A stretch of DNA of 64,000 bases from NCBI GenBank assembly GCA_012064415.1, contig SSNU01000294.1:558001-622000 (forward strand), written 5' to 3'. Source of the stretch: Gyrodactylus bullatarudis. Lineage: Eukaryota > Platyhelminthes > Monogenea > Gyrodactylidea > Gyrodactylidae. Each line of letters begins with the position of its first letter. The first letter of the stretch is position 1. A program made the translations under genes and the position numbers. Under the pieces are notes generated by a model. It did no database searches. It was not told where the DNA came from and was given only the letters and a program-made list of their open reading frames with translations. Positions 25,126 through 36,791 of this stretch are shown piece by piece.

Positions 25126-26411
25126 GACAAGGAATTGATCAGAAAAATTAAATATCTGTTTAAAATAAAAAAAAATTTATGAAAATTTGTACTTCTGAAA
25201 GAATTAAAATCAAGATCCAACCTCGAAAAAAGGCGTTGAGAGTATACTGAAATATTCAAACAGTTACTATTCAAAGAGCCATACATTAATAGAATTTGAA
25301 CAATTCTGCTAAATACTCACTTTACACGAGAAAGCACACCCAAGGATTTTAACCTGCTAAAATTTGAGTCAGCTTATCTCCAATAAAAATATGTAGTTAT
25401 TTTTCTATTTCATTCATTCCATATTGATTTAACATTCTGCCATGTATATATTTTTATATTCATTGTAACATCATGTTATTTTTTGTGTTAAATAAAATTT
25501 GTATTGAATTTCATTTTTTGGTACCATCATTTTTTCTGATTATGACGAAATATTTGTAGTAAATCAAAGCGAACACATCTAGTCTGAAGATAAAAGAAGA
25601 AAATAGACAGCTACTCTCTAGAGTCGTCTGTGAAGGTGAGACGTGCTTAAATTTTCTCATGATACGCACCCCACTACCCGAGATGATGAATATTGAAAAG
25701 AAATATTTTCATTTTCTTCGTATAAATAAATATTCAAACTGCTGGCTTTTCGATTTCATGGTATCCAACGTAATAAATATTTTTCAATTTGTCCTTAAAG
25801 AGTAACTTTTTTACAATAGATACTGTATTCTTCTTTAATTTTTGCATCAGTGTTGCGAAAATGAGTTGAATTGATTCAATATCTATCTCTATATCATAAA
25901 ATAAATTAAAATACTTGAGATTATATGAAGATAATGGATAGCTTGAGAGGAATACAATACACTGCTACTTTGAGAAACTATTATTAATATTCTCTGATTC
26001 AATCGATAAACTCTTTAGAAAAAACCTTATTATAATAATAAGATGGATTATTCCGTTGCATTATCAAGGATAAATATAAGAAGATAAATTCTTGTGTGCA
26101 TCAGAAAATTAAATTATATCTGTCCAATGTAGAAACACGATTTATTAGCTCAAGATGGTCTATGGTAAATAGTGAATATTTTTTTAATTTTCTTGAATTC
26201 CTTTAAAAAGACTTGCATCATATACTACTGATATTGCAGTTTTAATTATTTCAATCATCTAATTTTAATTTATCTAGGTTTAATTTATGATCACAGTTCT
26301 CTAAAATTCTGTTTCCGACTTTTTGCCTCTATTTTCGAATGATATGATTATCTCTCTGTGGTAATAATTTTATCAAATACAAGCTCATTATTTTTAGCTT
26401 GCTGTTAGTAG
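25126..26411. other. Intergenic, no gene seen
   Basis: AT-rich; no frame with recognisable content, no tRNA-like or inverted-repeat structure. Confidence 0.5.
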
Positions 26412-27144
26412 TAAACCTAATTGACATGAAAAATGAGAATTTCCTATTTTTACAAAAAACTCAATATTTTTATCCAGAAAGTCAGGAAAAAATTTATTTT
26501 TTCGGATTCCACTATGAAATGAGCTGATTAGTTTTGAATACAAAATAAATTTCCGAAAAAAATCTGACCAAAATTGAGCAGTTTTTTGAATTTCGGAAAT
26601 GTTTCAAATTTCCGCATTTTTAACTTTCAAATCAATTTCAAAGATTTGAAGCAGTTAAATTCAGGATCAAAATTAGACGAAGATTTCGAATTCGCCTGCA
26701 CGAATTCACAGAAATTAGTCATTACGGTGGGAAATTGAACCATTTGAATTTTTCGATTATCACGAGGGAAAATGATCCAAATATATAAGGATTGAACTTT
26801 TTCTTGGAAAGAGAAATTTTCTATCAAATTCTACGGCCAAATTAAAAATCCTCGTCTAATTTTGATCCTCAAATTAAATATTTAGCTGCTTCAAATCTTT
26901 GAAATCGATAAATTTTTGGATTTGAAAGTTGAAAAAGTGGAAATTTGAAACATTTCCGAAATTCAAAAAACTGCTCAATTTTAGTCAGATTAAATTTTTT
27001 TCGGAAATTTATTTTGTATTCAAAACTAATCAGCTCATTTCATAGTGGAATCCAAAATATAAATTTTTTCCTGACTTTCTGGATAAAAATATTGAGTTTT
27101 TTGTAAAAATAGGAAATTCTCATTTTTCATGTCAATTAGGTTTA
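26412..27144. mobile_element. MITE-like element with very long inverted repeats, flanked by TA
   Basis: About 26414-26690 and 26850-27142 are reverse complements over nearly their whole length with few mismatches, leaving a centre of only about 150 bp. The ends read aacctaattgacatg on the left and catgtcaattaggtt on the right, and both are flanked by TA (26412-26413 and 27143-27144). That is the target duplication of Tc1/mariner-type transposases. There is no coding capacity. Partial relatives lie at 12440-12541 and perhaps near 10100. Confidence 0.8.
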
Positions 27145-28694
27145 GTTGAGTCATTTAGTTTAGTAGCCATAAGAAGTGATTTGATGGGGAACATGGGACT
27201 AAAGTTCAGTGAAAAAAAAATCAGTTTAGTTGGAAAGAAGAGTTATAGAATCATATTATGATTATCATAAATGTAGTTTTATGTTCAGTGTGAATGAAAA
27301 CAATGAAAATTAAAAAATGTTGATTGTCTCGGATTATGGACATTGCTATTCATAAAATAAATAGAGAATTATCAAAAAAATACCAACTATTCCTTTGGGA
27401 AAAAAGTATTCATAAAAATGTGATAACTTTGAAATTCTAATTCGTTCTGAGGTATATTCTTTTGAAAATTCTAATACATCTGTCTGTTCAATAACAACCG
27501 TTTATAGATGCCAAATTTTATGTAAATATTTTCCTAAAATTGAAATTATAGTTAAAACAAATCTTGCACAAGATACAAGCAAGTGGAATGCGTGACGTTT
27601 TGTTAAACCAACTGTGTTCTCAAAAAATACGAGTTTGTAGCAGCTTCTGTTATAGATTTGAAGAATTTTCTGAGAAATTTGGTAAATAAAGTCATAAAAA
27701 ATGGCATGAATTACTACTCAAACGAAGTTGTTCTTTGAGAATAAACAGAAAAATAACTTACCTTTTTAACCAGCCTACAAAATATAATTTCTACTTGTTA
27801 CTATGTATTAGAAATGATATACATTTTAGTAAATCATTGATGTACTTTAGATAAAGTTAATTAAAGATTGATTATTTAGCATAGATTTTCTTTAAGAGGC
27901 AATCAATAGCATTATTCATTTTCATTCATTTTATAAGATTCTGTTCTCATTAATTGAATCCTACTGCTCAGATTTTATTATCAAATAGTGCATTGTTTAT
28001 GCAAGCTATCTGATTGGTTCCTGAACAACTAATTAACCTGCCATTTCAAATTGAATATACAAAGTCATTATACAGAATTCTCATCTGATGAATCAGAAAT
28101 TTTGGATTTCTCAATAACGTTTCGCCTCATTTTATTGTAGTTTTCAATATTTCATTTCAAATCTAATCAAAGATAAGAGAGAATATTTCTTTTCACTAAT
28201 TTTAAACATCAAAAAGTGAGAACAACCTACCACATTTGTACACCTTCAACACTAATCTATTTATTCATTCTACATTTTTTCATCGTTTGCTTGTTTTTTT
28301 TCTCTCTCTCTTTTGATGAAGCCACATTATATTATGTGTATATCACATTTCATGCTATTCCAATAGAAACTCAAACGCATGTATATTCTCTGAAGCATAT
28401 ACAAACGTGTATAGATAGAACCACTTCATCTTCCATCACATCATCCACATTAACAGAAATATTATTAGGCATATTATTATTATTATTATTATTAATATCA
28501 CTGAGTCTACCCTGGCAGAAAACAGAATCTCTCACCTTAACCTCACTCGACAATTCAGTGGATGAGGTGCAACGATATCATTTATCATTATTAAGGAGTT
28601 ATTCTCACAAGCAAAGCCTACACAAATATTCTAGCGAAAGGATTAAAGAATATAAAAAGAGATATCTGCTATCCGTCTATATGTTGAATAAATT
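27145..28694. other. Upstream region of the prominin gene; contains an unexplained open frame
   Basis: A frame on the plus strand stays open from 28216 to 28698 but has no ATG until its last codons. It contains an (att)n-encoded polyleucine run, ILLGILLLLLLLISL, at 28462-28506, followed by protein-like sequence. Its TGA overlaps the ATG at 28695 (atga). It may contain the missing signal peptide of the prominin gene, joined by an unseen 5' exon or interrupted by a frameshift. It may also be chance. The rest of the stretch shows nothing. Confidence 0.3.
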
Positions 28695-31600
28695 ATGAAT
28701 TCCATGAATCATTTTTTTCATTTGGCTTTTGACAAAACTTTGGGAAAAGTTAGTCCTTACATAAGAGCATATGCCTTTCCTCTCACCCCTGTTAGAATTA
28801 ATAGCAACGAGACCCTGGCAACTCAGACAATGAAGCAATCAGATTATATAATTCTATCAAATGTCTTTTTGTTATTTCGGGAGCCTTACAACTTTCTCTA
28901 TGCACTTCAGATTTTACTCAGTCAAGGATCGTATTTATCAAATTTTTTCGTGATAACGATCCTGCTATCAGTCCTAGTCATGCCAATCTTTGGAATACTA
29001 TTGGCTTGCTTTTCCTGTCGAAGTAAAGATAGCCTGACTGCAAACAAAAAAGTCCCTCGTAATAGAAAACGTTTCAGTTTGACCATCCTTTCAAAGAAAT
29101 CAATGAGAATTATGATAATGCTCTTCACCTTTTCCATAGTGGTCATAATTTTTATCATCTTGGGTATATTTTTAAACATTCAATATTTACAAGCAATTTG
29201 CACTGATGAGAATAGTAAGCAATGCCAGGACAATTCAGCCGCCCATATTAAATTGGGCTTGGAGAAACTAGAGAGTTTCCTGCATCAAAATTCGCGTACC
29301 CATCAAAAGATAATCGATGAATATGAGGAAAAGAATCACGAAAACTCCAAGGAAGCCTTCAAAACTCTCTTTTACGAGATAGAATGGGATATTTTGAAGA
29401 GAAATCAATTGTTTGCTGTTTACAATCAAGAAAAAAATATTGATAATACCATGAAATTGCTGAATGATATTTATGATATTTTTGAACAGGACAAGACTAA
29501 AAGCTTGTTTAGAGCTATTAGAACAATTGATCTTTCCTTAAATAATACTGGAAAACATTTGGCCAAAATTACAGAGAGCTCTTTCAATAATTGCGAGGAT
29601 CAATCAGTTAAGAGGATCATAAATCAGAAACTCTATCAATCCTTGACACGAATCTCAAATGGGCTCATTGATAATATGGACGAGTGTCTCATGAAAAGGG
29701 ATGACGGTGCGTTTTTGAAGTATGACTTTTTGTTACTTGACAAATACGATTCAATGCTTGAGAGCGCAACAAATTCTTTATTCTCAATCTATAAGGATCA
29801 GTACAACGTTATGATCAGAAATAATTTTAATTTCACTGATTTCCATGATGCATATCAAACAATTCTCGATCACTCAAAGAGGAATACTCTGAAAATGAAA
29901 GAATTCATACAAGATTACAAGCCAATCGTCTCCATTTTTCAAATTTTATTCATCTATGTTCCATTTGGGATTATATTCTTTCTCTTTCTTCTCATGGTCT
30001 GCTCACCGAATTGGAGGGACTGTTGTCGAAAGAAAAAGAATGATCTTCTCTTTCAAGATACTCCCTATTATGCAACAAATTTTAGTCCGAGTCCTGAAAA
30101 TTTCCACACTGTAGTGTGGGAACCATCAACTGTACCTAGACGTCCAGCTCCACCATCATTCCATGAAGATCAAATTGTACATGAAGAAACTTTGCGTTTG
30201 GCTAAACATTTGTTTTCTTCAAACAATGATAGACTTTTTGACTACTCTTATAACACAACTCCAATTTCAAATTTGAGCGGAGGTTTTTTCCCTGAAAGTC
30301 AAACACTGTTTAATAGACCCATCGCAATAAGACCCTCAACTCTCGATATGAAGAAAGAGAAGAGGCCGAGGATTAATCCAATAGAAGAAATCAATCTTAA
30401 TAAAAATATAAATATCAAGAATAATGGGGATGACTTTAATTGGAAGTTTTCCCTAATTTTCATCTTATTCGCTCTACCTAGTCTTGGAACTGTATTGATT
30501 AATTTGACTGGAGCTTTCTTAAGTCACCATGTGAGTATTTTCAAATTTTGCACTCTTATTGAATAAAGTCGAAATCTGTAATGATGATATTTTGAGACTA
30601 TATTTATTAAGTCTACTGGATTATCATTACGTGTAGTTTACTTGTATTTTTCTATTGTATGCTAGTCTGATTTTATTCAGTAAAAGTAAACATATAATTT
30701 TGAACTTTAAATTATAATAATCTCAAATTATATTCAAGGTCTGCCAGCCATTAACAGATAGATCAATTGCAAATATTACCGATCATCAACTCAACTATGA
30801 GATGCATAAATTTTTCACTTTTTTCTTCCAACAAAAAGATTACAATAATTCAAGATTTCTTGCCCTCCAAACTCCAAAGAATGTGCTCAAAACTCTAACT
30901 GAAAAACATGAGTAAGTTTTTATAAAATAAAGAAAGCAGTGATTTTCATTTAACAATTTTATTCAAGTAATTTAGATTACGGTAGGAGCCTAATGGAAGA
31001 GACGGGAACAAAACTTACTTTAGCCATAAAAGATTTAGAATTCAAACGACATTTCATCGAACAAATATCTTCGGATTTTAGCTTAAATGTCATTCGAATA
31101 TTGAATGATTATAAAATATTTGAAGAATGCCGAAACTTTGAGAATGATCAACGAAAAGGTATTGTTAATCAATGGACAAATTATCAGAAGAAAACTCTCC
31201 GAAAGTTCGACACATGTCGCCTTTGCATAAAAAAGCTTACAAACAACTTTCAAGAAGCCATAAAAAATATAAAAGATGTTGGAGTTTTAATTGAAGAAAT
31301 TAAAAAGACCGCATTATTCGAGAAGAGCTGTATTTCTCAGGTCGAGAACCTAAAAATGATGGTGAATTTTACATTCGATTATCGAACTTGTGTCTACAAA
31401 AATAAATCGTACAATTTACAAGACTTGATCATGGAAGAAAATGAAATTCTAACTGATTTAGAAGGTTTTCTTAACAAGTTCACCTATATAAATCATTTGA
31501 ATTATGAAGAGAGCATCAAAGATCGATTGAAATGGTTCCATAGAACCCTTGATCAATTAGGTCTTACAAAGATAGACAATGAAAGATATTTTGAGTTTTC

Positions 31601-31925
31601 CCTACGAAATGAAACAATATCCTACCTGAGTGAAGAGAAATCAAAAATATTCAAGGAAATTATACCCAAAGTATTCGACAATTACATAGCTGTTCGAACT
31701 GACCAGATGCTATTTCCCCTGAGTAGTGTAAAGGCTTCTGTGAAAGAAATTACCACAGCTATTTGTCCTCTTGGTGATCAAAGGACTAACGGGAAACAGT
31801 CAATTTATGAAATTATCTCAGCTGTCGGATTTATCATGACATTAAGTATTTTTCTATTAGAAATATTTTTAATTATTGTTTTTATTTCATATAAAATTCT
31901 TATCAAAGATGATTTGTTATCATGA
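28695..31925 (+). CDS. Prominin-like five-transmembrane protein
   Basis: The three exons are 28695-30530, 30739-30911 and 30968-31925 (GTGAG and GTAAG donors, CAAG acceptors). They join in phase and encode about 988 residues. Transmembrane segments lie near residues 84-108 (with MPIFGILLACFSC, matching the MPLVG and cysteine run of prominin TM1), 137-162, about 405-433, about 585-608 and at the C-terminus. Large loops between TM2-TM3 and TM4-TM5 give the prominin topology: two big extracellular loops of coiled helices with cysteines and N-glycosylation sequons. Prominins mark membrane protrusions and bind cholesterol. The second cytosolic loop is unusually long (about 150 residues, proline- and serine-rich). 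No cleavable signal peptide is seen at this ATG, so an upstream exon may be missing. AATAAA lies about 70 bp after the stop. Confidence 0.75.
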
Positions 31926-32435
31926 ACAAGAATATCATTACAGAGATTTTGTTGTACATTTTATTATTTTTTCGTGTTTTTTTTCAATCGTCAATGTAAA
32001 TAAATTTAATCATTTTTTCGATTGTGAATAAGAATCTATTTTTGTTACTCTTGATCTAATGATTAGACTTCAATCATGCTTTATTCTACGTTATATTTCT
32101 GTCAAGAAAATTCTAAGATACTTGAGAAAAAAGAGGTGATTTTAATTTAGTATTTAAATTGAATCTTGGATTCCATTTAAACTTAATAATCTAAAGTTAG
32201 ATCTCACCTGCAGAAATTTTATCATAAGATCTCCTTTTGCTATAAGAGAGAAATATTGTAATTTGCCATTTTGATTTTCCTTTCAAAGTTCAATTATTAC
32301 AAATTTAGAAAGATTTATATCCAATGAAAAAATCTTTATTTCGCATAGAATTTTCTGCCTTACATACAAAGTTCAATAAACATTTAATATATAAGAACTG
32401 AAATTTCATTCGTATTGTTAATTTTGAATATTTTC

Positions 32436-32855
32436 ATGAAGATTTACACGATAATAGGTATCCTTTCGGGTCCTTTCATAGCAATAGTAATTATTGCAAT
32501 TATAATATGCGTATTTTGGGAAAAATGTAAGAGATGGTCTGAAGAGGAGGCCAGTCCAACTCCATATCCCCAGGATCAGTCAGCATATCCAAACCAATTG
32601 GATCCCATGAGCCAGTATCCCCAGTATCCAAACAACGTCCATCCTTATGTACCAAACCCTGACCTCTATCCTAATACTTATCCTCCTCAACCACCCCTAC
32701 CTGAACAATATCCACCACCCTATACGCCTACGAGTTGTCCAAGTAATCAGCCAAAAGTATACCCTCCAGATATAAGACCCCCTCCTATTGGAATTTATAC
32801 TCAGAATCAATTGCCTAATTTTAATTCGACAGGCCTACCTTCCCATTATCAATAA
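32436..32855 (+). CDS. Small single-pass membrane protein with long proline/tyrosine-rich PPPY tail (family member 6)
   Basis: This intronless protein of 139 residues has its transmembrane helix at the N-terminus (about residues 4-28, ending IIICVFW), then EKCKRW. A tail of about 105 residues is rich in P, Y, Q and N, with repeated YP and YPxx units (QYPQYP, DLYPNTYPP) and PPPY in EQYPPPYTPT. The helix could also act as a signal anchor. The ATG at 32436 is the first in frame. Similar tails occur in Shisa, WBP and prion-like proline-rich proteins; the tandem YP units suggest low-complexity growth. It starts about 510 bp downstream of the prominin gene, on the same strand. Confidence 0.7.
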   Translation: MKIYTIIGILSGPFIAIVIIAIIICVFWEKCKRWSEEEASPTPYPQDQSAYPNQLDPMSQYPQYPNNVHPYVPNPDLYPNTYPPQPPLPEQYPPPYTPTSCPSNQPKVYPPDIRPPPIGIYTQNQLPNFNSTGLPSHYQ

Positions 32856-33705
32856 CTAAAGGCCAGCTGGATTTACTCTCAGAACTGAATAATATAAGGC
32901 AAAAAAAAGTATCATGCATTTCCATTTAAATGCCACCATCTCGATCATCCATCTATGAATGTCTACGTGATAATAAATTTGCCAATATTTATTTTTTCTT
33001 TTCTTGATCGTGTTTTTGTGTTTGGTAGGAGAATTTGCATGATGTAATTATTTACGGAGAATTTCCTTAGCGCAAAATCAAATTTCCTAATTTTTATGCA
33101 TTTTTAACGTCCTATATTTAGTGTGTCTGAATTCTTCCCTAGATCATTAGAGTGATTAGAACTATGAATACTATCTACTATACTTCTAGTTTTATTTAAG
33201 TGAAATACCTCAATCTTAATAATTCGAGTTCAAGAAAATCTCTAATCCTTTCAAAATGAATTTAAATTTCCTTCTCGTTCATACAGAAGAGTTTCCTATT
33301 CCAATTATCGATTAGTAAATAAACAAAAGATTTTTTTAGATTATTGTCTCAAAATAATGAGTGTATTTTTCTAATTAAAGTAAGCATAGTCTCTATAATA
33401 ATACTAATTAAAAGGTTAGTGTTTTCGATCTCCATTTTGATCGAAAATTCAACCCTCCCCCAGATCAATACCTATTCATTCTCTTTTTGATTCATTGAGA
33501 TATTTAATTTGGAGAAAAAGGGACACAGCCTATCGATTACTTATAGCAATCTAAACTTGCTAACTATTGCTATGAAATTGGTAAATCACTTGTGATAGAC
33601 AATTCTCATAGATATGAGGGTATTATAAATACATTTAAATATCAAGGTAGGAACTGTATAATTTGTTTCCATTTTAGAAAATCATGCATTCAACAAACTT
33701 TTTTC

Positions 33706-33969
33706 ATGGCTGAACCCAGGACAATATTCTTGATTTTTTCAATAGCAACATCCATTGTAATTTTTACAATATTTATTATAATATTGTGGAAATTAAAGAG
33801 AATTCAAAAATTTTTGCACAGGGATCCTCAAGAAAGCTATCAAAATGGAATTGTTTTTGTTGACTCAGGGAATGTAGGTTTCAATTTCGACTATTACCGA
33901 ATGAACCCATATTCAAATCCTCAAGTTATCAGATCAGAAGCAAACTCGAACAACAATCCAAAATATTAA
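33706..33969 (+). CDS. Small single-pass membrane protein, PY motif lost (family member 7)
   Basis: This intronless frame of 87 residues starts MAEPRT, followed by a transmembrane helix (about residues 7-28, FLIFSIATSIVIFTIFIIILW), KLKRIQK and a 50-residue tail. The tail contains NVGFNFDYY and RMNPYSNP, possibly decayed forms of the PGFNI and PPxY motifs of its relatives. The open frame extends upstream without ATG; 33706 is the first ATG and puts the helix at the expected place. Paralogy is an inference from plan and position. Confidence 0.55.
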   Translation: MAEPRTIFLIFSIATSIVIFTIFIIILWKLKRIQKFLHRDPQESYQNGIVFVDSGNVGFNFDYYRMNPYSNPQVIRSEANSNNNPKY

Positions 33970-34140
33970 GTTGTATTCAAGATCTATTATTCGTTTTAAC
34001 TTGGAAGCACCAATCAGATTTGTGATCTAGTATAAATTTCCTATTCTGATGTTTTATGTTCAATGAATAGAAAGTTTATAAATGGATAGAATTCAGTAAT
34101 TTGTCAGTTAACCTGATGTATTAAACTCTATTAAGTTCTC

Positions 34141-34395
34141 ATGCAACAACCTTCAGTATGGAGTAACAATACAGCCTTGAGAGGTGAACTATTGGACGCT
34201 CTGTCAATGATACCTTTCATTATATTTGGATTTTCATTCATTTTTGCAGTCTGTTGTCTTCCCAGAATAATGGGCAAATATTATCATGTAATGCCGGTAG
34301 ATAAAAATACCATTCAGAATAACTTATCTTACGATGAAGGGGATGTGAGGAAGTCTGATCCGAAAATTGCCCTAATGCACATAATAGAGACATGA
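34141..34395 (+). CDS. Small single-pass membrane protein without PPxY (family member 8)
   Basis: This intronless frame of 84 residues has an N-terminal segment of about 20 polar residues (MQQPSVWSNNTALRGELLDA) with one N-glycosylation sequon. A transmembrane helix (about 22-43, MIPFIIFGFSFIFAVCCLP) and a short tail (RIMGKYYHVMP...) follow. It lies between two relatives and shares their plan but no tail motif. A separate microprotein family is possible. Confidence 0.5.
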   Translation: MQQPSVWSNNTALRGELLDALSMIPFIIFGFSFIFAVCCLPRIMGKYYHVMPVDKNTIQNNLSYDEGDVRKSDPKIALMHIIET

Positions 34396-34910
34396 CGTCT
34401 CCACCAAAAAACGATGATTTGAAGAAAGTTTTCTCTGGCAGCTTTTTTATGTAAATTTATTTTTTTTTATTTGTCATTTCAATTCAAGGATATTTTCATT
34501 AATTTGAAGGATAGATTTGTTTATATGCTAGAATTTGTATCGAATCAATGTAATTAAATTTGTAAAAAAAGGAATGTTATTATGTAAATTGAATTTTCTA
34601 GATTTCCTGTTCCATCATTAAAGACACAATTTGATGTGATTATATTTCGCGAATGAATTTATGTTCACAAATTGCGATAAAAGGATGGAAAAACCATTGG
34701 TTGTTCACTAATGAGCAATGAAAATTCTAATTGCTGGGTTATTTGCAAATCATAAAATAGGATGCCGAAATTCTGAGGAATAAGCGGTTTCTTTAAGTGT
34801 ACTCATCAGCCTCTTACCAAGAAATTAATAAACTAGGCTCTGCATCAACTAACAAAGATAATGCTTCAATAGGAAAATAAATTTTAATTAAATCATCATC
34901 ATTTAATCAA

Positions 34911-35201
34911 TTAATTTTGAGGATAAGGTGGATTACCCGGATATTTGGGTGGTATATTAAAACCAGGACTTGCATTTGAAGTTGTAGTCAAAATTGTAGT
35001 GTTATATGGCTGTGGAACTGGCTGAGTAAATGCAGGATTTATAACTCCTTGGTTGTCAGTATAAATAACTGTCCGACTCACAAATTGTCCTCTAGGATGG
35101 CCGAGTTTACCTTTGCTAGCCAAAGCACAGAGAACGATGAATGTTATGATTCCTATTCCTGGTATCACACACACTAGAGCGATTTGATAAGCTTCCAGCA
35201 T
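34911..35201 (-). CDS. Small single-pass membrane protein with PGFNI and PPKY motifs (family member 9)
   Basis: This intronless protein of 96 residues reads MLEAYQ, then a transmembrane helix (about residues 7-28, IALVCVIPGIGIITFIVLCAL) and ASKGK. The tail has ASPGFNIPPKYPGNPPYPQN at its end. The PGFNI motif is shared with member 1, and PPKY is a PPxY sequence. It is transcribed opposite to the four genes before it. The ATG at 35201 places the helix as in the relatives. The role is inferred only from the WW-ligand motif. Confidence 0.75.
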   Translation of the reverse strand: MLEAYQIALVCVIPGIGIITFIVLCALASKGKLGHPRGQFVSRTVIYTDNQGVINPAFTQPVPQPYNTTILTTTSNASPGFNIPPKYPGNPPYPQN

Positions 35202-35543
35202 TTTGAGAAGTTATTTAAAAATACATATTATTTGAAACCCTCTGTTTTTAGATTAAGCTGTTGTCGTTGGCAACAAAAGGGATATCGCAATGCGATTGGT
35301 TTCTTTAAAAATCAATATTGATTGCATTTTTATTCCAACAATTCAAAATCTAATATCCGAATATTAAACATGGTTTAAGAAGCATTGTAAAGAAACCTCA
35401 ATGTACCAAAGTATTTCTCAAATTTATTTGAATCATTCAATTTTACAAATAAAACTTTTCTATTATCCAAAACTATAATTTGTGTACTGTTTGGAGAGAG
35501 TGAAGAAACTAGGAGCAGAGTTTAATAAACACTATAGAATTAA

Positions 35544-35846
35544 TACTTTTTTAGATACTTAATTTATTTTTTATATATTTTTTTGGTGACGAGGGATAAG
35601 TGCTTAAATCTTTTAGCATGTGGAGTTTGTCCAGTAGTCTAAGGTTGGACTCTCAGCGGTTCGATTCTCGGCTACGGCATATTGAGGAGTCTCAATAATG
35701 AAGAAACGCGTCTTAACCTGCCATACATTTTTGGAATGTCTCTTTACTAGCTTATAAATTAGATATACGCTGAATCTTGTCTCTGAGGGAAGATGTGTGA
35801 TCCTGCATCCAATTGGACATATCCCTCGTCACCAAAAAAACCTATA
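35544..35846 (+). mobile_element. tRNA-derived SINE-like insertion with 13-bp target-site duplication
   Basis: The 13-mer actatagaattaa occurs at 35531-35543 and again at 35847-35859, bracketing about 303 bp. Inside, 35617-35678 resembles a class II (Leu/Ser-type) tRNA: an A-box-like gtagtctaaggttgg and a B-box ggttcgattc followed by tcggctacggca, without good stems. A perfect inverted repeat of about 20 bp (35578-35597 against 35821-35840, core ggtgacgaggga) lies near both ends, so the RNA could close into a stem. The long duplication suggests LINE-driven insertion; the inverted repeat is unusual for a SINE. Confidence 0.6.
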
Positions 35847-35859
35847 ACTATAGAATTAA

Positions 35860-36791
35860 ATTGTATTTTCTGAATGTTAAAAAGCATTAAGAATCTAAAT
35901 TTAAGATGCAAGGGAAATGAAAGAGAAAGAAGAAAAAAGAGTTTCATTTGATTAGTAATTAATTTTCGTTCGTGAGAGCTTGAGTAAGCATTCAGGACTA
36001 AATCAAATCAATTAATGGGAGTTTGATTGAAGTAGCATTTTTTGATCTAAAACAAGTTTGAAAAGAAAAATTTAATCTAAATTGCATATTTACTTTTAAG
36101 CAGATACGTTATTCAAAAAATATTCTGTTGCTGTAATTGTGATAAGCTTGGTAAGATTATTTTACCCGGATGATGAATATCTTCAATTACTGAATTTATT
36201 TTATATAAAATACATGAAATACATTATTGACTAAAATGTTTTGGCATTTACAACTCATGGACTGTGACGATCTTAACTTTAATTGATAAGGCCATCATAT
36301 ATTTCACATTTTCACGTGCACATTGCTTGAATTTATATCATATACAATGTATATTATACATATGATAACTGAATAAACAGTGAAATTATTATCATTAAAA
36401 TCTAGTTTTAGCATCATCATATATCTAAAAAGCAATATGCAATTTTAACTAATGGACACGTGTACACCTGTATTGTGTACACTGTATAATAAACTTAACA
36501 TTACATGATATAATAAGTGTAAAAATATGTTTTAGTCTTGATAAAACTGATCAATATTTTATTTTTAGAAAAATTATGATTCTGCTCTCATTAGGGGTTA
36601 AATAATCACCTTCTCAGTGAGTGAGAGAATGAAAAACACCATAGAATCAAATTCATCGTCAACCTAGGAATCTATTATTAGAAATTGAGGTTGCATCATT
36701 CTTTGATCTCTTATCAAGTTTAAACACACACCCCAATTCATATAAGTAGATAAGAGACTACGCTATCAATTCATATATCCTTCTACATACG
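35860..36791. other. Intergenic upstream of the RING gene
   Basis: No gene seen; AT-rich with runs such as tacacctgtattgtgtaca near 36460. Confidence 0.45.

Noticed and set aside
26627..26827. Minus-strand frame of 66 codons
   Set aside because: It falls inside the foldback MITE.
35610..35690. A functional tRNA gene
   Set aside because: A and B boxes are visible but the T and acceptor stems do not pair; it lies inside an insertion with a target duplication.
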